From CAZVFX01 sp964626565 (GTDB lineage: Bacteria; Myxococcota_A; UBA9042; CAIXZC01), in the NCBI GenBank assembly GCA_964626565.1, contig CAZVFX010000105.1, positions 1-25,472 of the forward strand: 25,472 bases of DNA, in the 5' to 3' direction. A model generated the notes under the pieces. The model saw nothing but the letters and a program-made list of their open reading frames with translations, was not told the DNA's origin and ran no database searches. The position numbers were made by a program, and so were the translations under genes. Shown in pieces: positions 1-5,781 of this stretch (positions are counted from its first letter, which is position 1; every line of letters starts with the position of its first letter).

Positions 1-143
1 TCGCAGCGGGGGGTGCCCGAAGGGCGGGGGGGTGGCAAACAGCATCGGCCGTCGTTACCGCGGCCTCACCTGCGCCTATGGGCGCGGCTTCTCCCCGACC
101 GGCCCGAACTCGGGGCCGGCGCACCCGCCTCCCGCCTGTTCTC
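1..143. other. GC-rich structured stretch, no gene recognised
   Basis: I find no convincing gene here. One frame is open from the window edge to a TGA at 145-147, but the peptide resembles nothing and the stop falls inside the -35 box of the next promoter. The DNA contains three perfect hairpins: GCCC/GGGC around a GAA loop (15-25), GCGCC/GGCGC (72-85) and CCGGCCC/GGGCCGG with a 7-nt loop (99-119). It could be the 3' end of a structured RNA, an upstream transcript end without a U tract, or simply GC-rich spacer. I compared it by eye with RNase P, SRP RNA and tmRNA signatures and saw no match. Confidence 0.3.
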
Positions 144-172
144 TTGACAGGCGTACGCGCCCCGATTATAGT
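144..172 (+). promoter_or_regulatory. Sigma70-type promoter for the 66-bp-repeat lipoprotein gene
   Basis: TTGACA (144-149) is separated by exactly 17 nt from TATAGT (167-172). The -35 is a full consensus match and the -10 matches 5 of 6. Transcription would begin near 179, about 30 nt before the ATG at 211, and AAAGGAG at 199-205 lies in that leader. This is the best-looking promoter in the window. Confidence 0.75.
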
Positions 173-210
173 GCGCTTACTTAAATTTGATGAACAGTAA
201 AGGAGAAGCC

Positions 211-1764
211 ATGAGGAGATTGCTGGTAGTCGGAATGAGTATGTTTGTTATGGCCTTTGCCGCGTCGTGTGGCTCCGACGGTGGCGAGGACGATGGCGCC
301 TGCGAGCCCGCCTGCACCGCGGGGTTCACCTGCGTGGAAGGTGACTGCGTAGCGGCCACCGAGGTTTGCGACCCTGAGTGCCCTGCGGGCCAGGAATGCA
401 AGAACGGTGTGTGCGTAGCCGAAACCCCCGGCTGCGACCCCGCTTGCGGCGAAGGGTTCGAGTGCCAGAACGGCGCCTGCGTGGCCTTGACGCCCGAATG
501 TGTACCTGAGTGCGGCCAGGGCATGGTGTGCGAGAACGGCGCGTGCGTGCCGGATGCCACCGGCTGTGACCCGGCCTGCGGCGAGGGTTTTGAGTGTGAA
601 AACGGCGCTTGCGTGCCCGTGGCCACCGGCTGCGACCCGGCTTGCGGCGAAGGCTTCGAATGTCAAAATGATGCCTGCGTGCCCGTGGCCACCGGCTGCG
701 ACCCGGCATGCCAGGACGGGTGGGAATGTCAGGATGGCCAGTGCGTAGAGATCGTCGTTGGCTGCGACCCGGCCTGCCAGGACGGCTGGGAATGCCAGGA
801 TGGCCAGTGCGTGGAAATCGTGGTCGAATGCGACCCGGCTTGCCAGCAGGGATGGGAATGCCAGAACGGCGAGTGCGTGGAAATCGTAGTGCCTTCCACC
901 GGCGTTGTGATCAACGAGTTTGTCGCCACTCCCACTGACCAGGAAGCGGTGGAACTGCTCAACTCCGGCGCCAATGCAGTGGACCTTACCGGCTGGACTT
1001 ATAACTGGCAGACCGACGCCGAAGTCAAGACCTGGGGCCTTCCTGCCCAGGAGATCGCCGGCGGCGCGTTCCTCGTAATCGACATAAACAACCTCACCGA
1101 CCTCGGTGGCGGCAGCGCGCTTATCCCCAACAACGGCGCTACCATGTGGATCGCGGACGGGGACGGCGCGACCAAGGACGAAGTGGCCTACGGCACCAAG
1201 GGTGCGGCCCCGACCCCCATTTACGCCACCTCCACCGCCCGGGTCAAAGACGGTGTGGACAACGACGACAATGCCGGCGACTTCAACTGGGATGCAACCC
1301 CGACTCTGGGCGCGTCCAACGACGTCAACGGCGTGGCATTGGGCAGCAACGAAATCAGGATCAGCGAAGTGTACATGAACGCCGAAGACGACGCGGCGGA
1401 CTTCTTCGAATACGAAGTGATGGCCGACGCGGCCCTGGATATCACCGGCTGGACCATCGTGCTTTCCGCGGGCGGCGGCGATGATTACGTCATCGAGAAC
1501 GGCCTGATGCAGCCCGGCCTGGTCGCGTTCGAGCAGGCGGAATTCCCTGAGTACGCCAGCGAACTGAATGTCACCGGCGTCATCTACCTGTACGATGCCA
1601 GTGGCGTACGTCGCTACCAGATGGGCTGGGACGGCCTGGCCGAAGACGGCTCATCTTCCCTGGGCTATGCCCCGGGAGACACCGGCGCGGCCGATTGCTA
1701 CGACACCGCGACCTGCAACCTCTCAGTGCTGACTCCGACTAAGGGCACTGAGAATCAGCTCTAG
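211..1764 (+). CDS. Cys-repeat lipoprotein with two lamin-tail-like domains
   Basis: Predicted secreted lipoprotein of 517 residues. I chose the ATG at 211 because AAAGGAG (199-205) sits 5 nt upstream and a hydrophobic signal with lipobox A-A-S-C begins there; upstream in-frame TTG and ATG codons (187, 190) lack this spacing. After a short acidic linker, residues ~31-227 are nine tandem 22-residue repeats (CDPAC-x5-C-x4-C), four cysteines each. Residues ~231-370 and ~383-510 look like two lamin-tail/LTD beta-sandwich domains (V-I-N-E-F-V, then G-W-T; I-R-I-S-E-V-Y, then G-W-T-I). LTD domains in bacterial surface proteins are generally thought to be structural or binding modules; no catalytic motif is visible. 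The role is probably at the cell surface, as a disulfide-stiffened stalk presenting two globular domains. The transporter gene follows 50 nt downstream with no terminator, so co-transcription is possible. The real ligand or partner is unknown. Confidence 0.85.
   Translation: MRRLLVVGMSMFVMAFAASCGSDGGEDDGACEPACTAGFTCVEGDCVAATEVCDPECPAGQECKNGVCVAETPGCDPACGEGFECQNGACVALTPECVPECGQGMVCENGACVPDATGCDPACGEGFECENGACVPVATGCDPACGEGFECQNDACVPVATGCDPACQDGWECQDGQCVEIVVGCDPACQDGWECQDGQCVEIVVECDPACQQGWECQNGECVEIVVPSTGVVINEFVATPTDQEAVELLNSGANAVDLTGWTYNWQTDAEVKTWGLPAQEIAGGAFLVIDINNLTDLGGGSALIPNNGATMWIADGDGATKDEVAYGTKGAAPTPIYATSTARVKDGVDNDDNAGDFNWDATPTLGASNDVNGVALGSNEIRISEVYMNAEDDAADFFEYEVMADAALDITGWTIVLSAGGGDDYVIENGLMQPGLVAFEQAEFPEYASELNVTGVIYLYDASGVRRYQMGWDGLAEDGSSSLGYAPGDTGAADCYDTATCNLSVLTPTKGTENQL
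301..894 (+). repeat. Nine in-phase 66-bp coding repeats
   Basis: Nine units of 22 codons run without interruption, each following CDPAC-x5-C-x4-C plus a 6-residue linker. The linkers drift in groups: early units end in ATEV or ETPG type, middle units in PVATG, and the last three in EIVV. Units 7 and 8 encode the same 21 residues but differ at seven codons, all silently. The array therefore looks like an old in-frame amplification kept by selection on the protein rather than a very recent slippage product. Confidence 0.9.
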
Positions 1765-1814
1765 AGGCAGGCGGTAGCAACGGATAGGCTGTAGGCGGTA
1801 GGTAAGGAAAGACT

Positions 1815-3071
1815 GTGGGCAAGGAAAGGCATCTAGCTGGTTTTTTCACCCTTGCAGCCGCGGGCTTCCTACTCATGTTTTCCTACGGGGTCGTACGCCC
1901 CATTGCCTATCCTCTTTTCGTTCAGAGCTATGACGCCACGGACATTTTGTGGGGCATGGCGCTGCTGCCGGTGCTGGTGACGTTTATGCTGTGGGTTTAC
2001 GGGGCGGCTTTGTCCCGTTTCGGTCCCCGCCAGACTCTCGTGTTGTCCTCTATCGTCTCCATTGTCCTGCTGCTCATTCCTTCGCTGTGTCATTCATCGA
2101 GTGCGGCGAAAATGATCACTGCGGTGGGCGGTTCACCCGCGGCGTGGGCCTCTGCCTCGGCGTTCTTCCTTTATGTGTGGAAGGATGCGTTCATCGTCCT
2201 GTTGGTCGAACAATTCTGGGCGTTCGCCAACAGCACCAACTCGGTGGAGTCGGGCAAGAAAGCCTTTGGCTTCCTGCTGCTGGCGGGGGGCTTAGGCGCC
2301 ACTGCGGGCAACCAGCTTGTCACCTGGCTTTCCGAACCCTGGGGGACCTGGCCTGTGTATCTTGTGGGAGTCGGAGTGTTGGTTCCTTTCGCCGCACTCA
2401 TGGTCAGCGCTTACGGTCGCGCGGACAACGTGGGCGCAGCTCCTGCGGCCTCACCAACCGGTGATGGCGGGATGGGGCTGAAGACGTTGTTCCGGTCGCG
2501 GTACCTGCTTGGCATCGCGGCGGTAGTGGGTCTGGGGCAGGTCATGGTGGCCAACCTCGAGGTGGTGTGGCTTCATCAGCTATCTCTGGAAGGTGCGGGG
2601 TTGGACAAAGGCTCGGCCGCGTCGGGCCACTTCTGGACCTGGGTCAACGTAGGTTCCATGTCGCTCCAGGTTTTCACCCCGCTGATAATGACGGTCATTT
2701 CCGTAAGGGTGTTGCATCTGCTCGTCCCCCTTTCCCACCTGGTGGCCGTTGGCGCGCTTATCGTCTATCCGAGCCTGCTGACGGCAGGTATCGCATTTGC
2801 CTGGTTCAAGATGGTGGACTACTCCGTGTTCAGGGTGTGCAAGGAGGTGTTGTACGTGCCGTTGGGGTTTGACGCCAGGTACCGGGCCAAGATGGCCATC
2901 GACATGGTGGTGTATCGCACCACGAAAGGCGGCGCCGGCCTGCTGTTGAAGCTCGCCGAACGAGCCGCCCTGCTGCCTGTCGCCTGGCTCCCCGCGGTTG
3001 CCGCGGTCGCCGCCCTGGCCTGGCTTCCCTTCGGCTCTCGCCTCGGCAAAGAATTCCAGACTCGGGAATAG
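1815..3071 (+). CDS. Npt/TLC nucleotide-transporter-like membrane protein (MFS fold)
   Basis: Integral membrane protein of 418 residues with about 11-12 hydrophobic segments. The start is GTG at 1815, with AAGGA at 1804-1808 six nucleotides upstream. Two stretches resemble the bacterial Npt1/Npt2 (TLC-like ATP/ADP carrier) group of the MFS superfamily. One is around residues 135-175, with W-K-D, then F-W-A-F, then an S-G-K-K-A-F-G-F-L-L motif followed by a glycine-rich G-G-L-G-A turn. The other is around 335-380, with C-K-E-V-L-Y-V-P and then R-Y-R-A-K-M-A-I-D-M-V-V-Y-R. Members of that group exchange nucleotides in intracellular parasites, but many free-living deltaproteobacterial relatives have no known substrate, so nucleotide transport should not be assumed. 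It lies just downstream of the repeat lipoprotein and before a terminator, so the two may form a short operon. Family assignment is by visual motif recall, not by search. Confidence 0.65.
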   Translation: MGKERHLAGFFTLAAAGFLLMFSYGVVRPIAYPLFVQSYDATDILWGMALLPVLVTFMLWVYGAALSRFGPRQTLVLSSIVSIVLLLIPSLCHSSSAAKMITAVGGSPAAWASASAFFLYVWKDAFIVLLVEQFWAFANSTNSVESGKKAFGFLLLAGGLGATAGNQLVTWLSEPWGTWPVYLVGVGVLVPFAALMVSAYGRADNVGAAPAASPTGDGGMGLKTLFRSRYLLGIAAVVGLGQVMVANLEVVWLHQLSLEGAGLDKGSAASGHFWTWVNVGSMSLQVFTPLIMTVISVRVLHLLVPLSHLVAVGALIVYPSLLTAGIAFAWFKMVDYSVFRVCKEVLYVPLGFDARYRAKMAIDMVVYRTTKGGAGLLLKLAERAALLPVAWLPAVAAVAALAWLPFGSRLGKEFQTRE

Positions 3072-3148
3072 CCTCTACCACGAATATCCCAATCCAAACA
3101 GCGCCGCCAGGCCCGAAATTGAATAGCCCACGCCGTGAGCCGTGGGTC

Positions 3149-3175
3149 AAGGCGCCGCGAGAGCCTTTTTTTTTT
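3149..3175 (+). terminator. Rho-independent terminator after the transporter gene
   Basis: The stem AAGGC (3149-3153) pairs with GCCTT (3163-3167) around a 9-nt loop and runs into ten consecutive T residues (3166-3175). A second hairpin, CCCACG/CGTGGG (3127-3132 and 3141-3146), lies immediately upstream and may assist. It separates the lipoprotein/transporter pair from bamA. Confidence 0.65.
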
Positions 3176-3178
3176 GCC

Positions 3179-3207
3179 TTGGAACGGCTACCGCGACGCG
3201 CTATTAT
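3179..3207 (+). promoter_or_regulatory. Sigma70-type promoter for bamA and the Nramp-like gene
   Basis: TTGGAA (3179-3184), a 17-nt spacer and TATTAT (3202-3207) lie directly after the terminator and about 50 nt before the bamA start. A TTGACA at 3227-3232 has no -10 at the right distance because the ribosome binding site occupies it. No clear operator is visible. Confidence 0.5.
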
Positions 3208-3260
3208 CCGCAGCAGTAAACGGGATTTGACATGCCAACCACTGTGAAGGGAGGACGCCG

Positions 3261-4400
3261 ATGAGTCTTGATTGGACGCCGAGAGATGACGGACTGAAAG
3301 ACCACTCTTTAGGAGGAGAGCAGTTCTGGGGTACTCACGATAGCCCGCCGTGCACGGTTTACGAGAAAGTCCCTGTGACCGATGCTGCCGGCAACGTCGT
3401 GGACGGCCTGTACATTGGCCGCATCACCCTCAACAATCCTCGCCAGTTCAATTCCTACACCACCGAGATGGCCAAGGGCGTGATCGCCGGGTTTACCGCG
3501 GCGTCCAGCGACCGCAGCGTGGTGGCCGCAGTGTTCACCGCCACTGGAGACCGGGCGTTTTGCACCGGCGGCAACACCAAGGAGTACGCCGAGTACTACG
3601 GGCGGCGCCCCGCGGAATATGGCGAGTACATGGATATCTTCAACGCCATGGTGGATGCCATTTTGAACTGCAAGAAGCCCACTATCTGCCGGGTCAACGG
3701 CATGCGGGTGGCGGGCGGCCAGGAGATCGGCATGGCCTGCGACCTGACGGTCACGTCAGACCTTGCGGTTTTCGGCCAGGCGGGCCCCAAGCACGGCTCC
3801 GCCCCGGACGGTGGCAGCACCGACTTCCTGCCGTGGTACCTCGGCATCGAAGACGCCATGTGGAACTGCATTTCCTGCGAGTTGTGGTCTTCATATAAGA
3901 GCAAAGAGAAGGGGCTGGTGACCAAGGTGGTCCCGGTGATGAAGATCGATGGGGAGTGGGTGCGTAACCCGCTGGTCATCACTGATAAGTACGTGGACAA
4001 CGGCGAAATCGTCTACGGCGAATTCAAAACCGGCGCAGAGGCGAAGGAAGGCAGGCAGCTCATCAAGGAGACGCCCAAAGACTTCGAGCTGCTCGACAAA
4101 GAGGTCGACAAGATAATCTGGCGATTCACCAACCTCTTCCCCGGCTGCCTTATCAAGAGCATTGACGGTATCCGGGCCAAGAAGAAATTCTTCTGGGACC
4201 AGATGAAGCTTGCCAATCGCCACTGGTTGTCGGCCAACATGGACTGCGAAGCGTATCTCGGGTTCACCGCGTTCAATACCAAGAAGATCACCGGCAAGGA
4301 CGTCATCGACTTTGTGCGCTTCCGCCAGCTTGTCGCCGCGGGCGAAATCATGGGCGAAGAGGTCTTCGAAGAGGTTCTCGGAAAACCGATTCAGGAATAG
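3261..4400 (+). CDS. bamA: 6-oxocyclohex-1-ene-1-carbonyl-CoA hydrolase (BamA/Oah)
   Basis: Crotonase-superfamily ring-opening hydrolase of 379 residues, the normal length for BamA. It hydrates and hydrolyses 6-oxocyclohex-1-ene-1-carbonyl-CoA to 3-hydroxypimelyl-CoA in the cytoplasm, the C-C bond cleavage step of the anaerobic benzoyl-CoA pathway. Family hallmarks are visible: an N-terminal extension (D-W-x-P-R), L-N-N-P-x-Q-x-N-S-Y-T (57-67), F-C-T-G-G-N-T-K-E-Y-A-E-Y-Y (100-113, oxyanion hole), I-C-R-V-N-G-M-R-V-A-G-G-Q-E-I-G (142-157), and near the C-terminus N-L-F-P-G-C-L-I-K-S, K-K-F-F-W-D-Q and F-N-T-K-K-x-T-G-K-D-V-I-D-F. The start is ATG 3261 with AAGGGAGG (3247-3254) six nucleotides upstream. 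The downstream transporter starts 7 nt after the stop, indicating one transcript. The usual partners (dienoyl-CoA hydratase, hydroxyacyl-CoA dehydrogenase, benzoyl-CoA reductase) are not in this window, so the gene is locally an orphan. Confidence 0.95.
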   Translation: MSLDWTPRDDGLKDHSLGGEQFWGTHDSPPCTVYEKVPVTDAAGNVVDGLYIGRITLNNPRQFNSYTTEMAKGVIAGFTAASSDRSVVAAVFTATGDRAFCTGGNTKEYAEYYGRRPAEYGEYMDIFNAMVDAILNCKKPTICRVNGMRVAGGQEIGMACDLTVTSDLAVFGQAGPKHGSAPDGGSTDFLPWYLGIEDAMWNCISCELWSSYKSKEKGLVTKVVPVMKIDGEWVRNPLVITDKYVDNGEIVYGEFKTGAEAKEGRQLIKETPKDFELLDKEVDKIIWRFTNLFPGCLIKSIDGIRAKKKFFWDQMKLANRHWLSANMDCEAYLGFTAFNTKKITGKDVIDFVRFRQLVAAGEIMGEEVFEEVLGKPIQE

Positions 4401-4407
4401 GTCTCAG

Positions 4408-5700
4408 GTGCGCCGCCTGACCGCGTTCTGGTCCATTCTGGGACCGGGTATTCTGCTGGCTGCGACCAGTGTGGGGGCCAGCCACCTGGTGTTGGCGCCC
4501 CGGGCGGGCATGCTCTACGGCCCTTCCCTCCTGTGGCTGATTCTTGTCGCGCACATCATCAAGTACCCCGCTTTCATGCTGGGGCCGCGTTATGCGGTCG
4601 CCACGGGTGAAAACCTGCTGTCGGGCTATGCCCGGGTGCCGGGGCCGAAGCGCTGGCCGTTGGTGCTGTTTGCACTGTTCTCCGTGGCTCAGGGCATCGG
4701 TGTCGCGGTCGCGGTTGTCGGCATTGCAGCCTCGGTGCTGGTAGTGACCTTCGGCGATGGCTGGCTTTCCTGGTGGACGGGCCTGGGGTTTTCGCCCCTG
4801 GCTTTCTGGGGGGTCGCGATCGCCACCGTCAGCTATGTCCTTCTGGTGGTGGGAAAATATCCGGGCATGGACCTTGTCAATCGGGTCATGATGCTGGTGC
4901 TGGCTGTGCTTACCGTCGTGGCGTTCGCGCTAAAACCGCCGCCGGTTGAAGCGTATTCCGGCCTGTTGGTCCCCGTAGTTCCGGTGGGAAGCCTTGTTCT
5001 TATTGCAGCCATTCTAGGCTGGATGCCTACCGGTATCGACGTGAGCATCTGGCACTCCATGTGGGCCTTGGAGAAGAAGGGACGCTGGGCAAAGGTGGGT
5101 GGAGAAGAAAAGGGGAAACTGATGAAGACGGCCATGCTCGACCTGAAAGTCGGGTACGGACTCAGCATTTTCCTCGGGGTAGTGTTCTACTTGCTGGGCA
5201 CCTATCTTTCAGCGGAAGGAGGCGGACCCGACAAAGCCTACGTCGCGGTGGCCATTGCGGATGTCTACCGGGGGATTTTGGGGCGCTGGGCGTTTCCGTT
5301 GTTTATGCTGGCCGCGTTCTGCGCCATGTTCTCCACCACCTACATCGTGATGGACGGCTTCCCCCGCTCCCTCGCCGCAGCGCTGAAAGAGTTCTCTCCA
5401 TCCCGAAGAGGGCGACCGGGGCTCTGGGCCGGTCCCTACTGGGCGCTTCTCACCGTCATCTGGTTGGCCGTCATCCCCATCCTCATCTTTGTTCCCAAAC
5501 CGATGCTCCTGGTCAAGACCGCCGCAGTGTTGGGTTTTCTGGTGGCCCCCCTCTACTACGGCCTCAACGTCTACTGCGCGTCCCGTTTCATCCCCGAAGG
5601 CCCTTTTCGGCCTTCCCGCATCACCCTCATTGCATCCTGGGCCGGCGCGGCCTTCATGGCCGCTGCGTCAGCACTGTTCCTGTGGACCATGCTGGGATAA
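4408..5700 (+). CDS. Nramp-family-like transporter lacking the DPGN metal motif
   Basis: Polytopic membrane protein of 430 residues, about 11 hydrophobic segments, within the normal Nramp (SLC11) size range. I place the start at GTG 4408, seven nucleotides after the bamA stop, because the reading frame before it is only the out-of-frame shadow of bamA and the Nramp-like N-terminus (W-S-I-L-G-P-G-I-L-L) begins here. Nramp-like features are the G-P-G-x-L-L-A opening of TM1, M-P in TM6 followed by W-H-S, and the overall topology. Gap-free alignment of TM1 puts G-A-S-H where canonical Nramps have D-P-G-N, and TM6 reads M-P-T-G instead of M-P-H-N. Canonical Nramps use the Asp and Asn of DPGN and the TM6 Met to bind Mn2+ or Fe2+, so the substrate here may differ. 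Co-transcription with bamA could mean a role in anaerobic aromatic metabolism, but that is inference. No terminator was seen before the convergent gene. Confidence 0.75.
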   Translation: MRRLTAFWSILGPGILLAATSVGASHLVLAPRAGMLYGPSLLWLILVAHIIKYPAFMLGPRYAVATGENLLSGYARVPGPKRWPLVLFALFSVAQGIGVAVAVVGIAASVLVVTFGDGWLSWWTGLGFSPLAFWGVAIATVSYVLLVVGKYPGMDLVNRVMMLVLAVLTVVAFALKPPPVEAYSGLLVPVVPVGSLVLIAAILGWMPTGIDVSIWHSMWALEKKGRWAKVGGEEKGKLMKTAMLDLKVGYGLSIFLGVVFYLLGTYLSAEGGGPDKAYVAVAIADVYRGILGRWAFPLFMLAAFCAMFSTTYIVMDGFPRSLAAALKEFSPSRRGRPGLWAGPYWALLTVIWLAVIPILIFVPKPMLLVKTAAVLGFLVAPLYYGLNVYCASRFIPEGPFRPSRITLIASWAGAAFMAAASALFLWTMLG

Positions 5701-5781
5701 GCTCCGTATCATCCTGGACGCACTTCCGGCTGGGCGGAGCGGTGGCCTATCTACACAACAGGGATTACGCTGAAAAGCAGG

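Noticed and set aside
1765..1807. Repeated GGCGGTAG 8-mers (1770 and 1794) and several TAGGC words between the first two genes
   Set aside because: Too short and imperfect to call a repeat element; probably G-rich spacer next to the ribosome binding site.
3227..3232. TTGACA just upstream of bamA as the -35 box
   Set aside because: A -10 at the right distance would fall on the Shine-Dalgarno GAAGGGAGG, leaving no leader; the TTGGAA/TATTAT pair upstream fits better.
4210..4407. Upstream extension of the Nramp-like frame into bamA
   Set aside because: The extension is Arg/Ser-rich, out-of-frame bamA sequence; the family-like N-terminus begins at the GTG at 4408.
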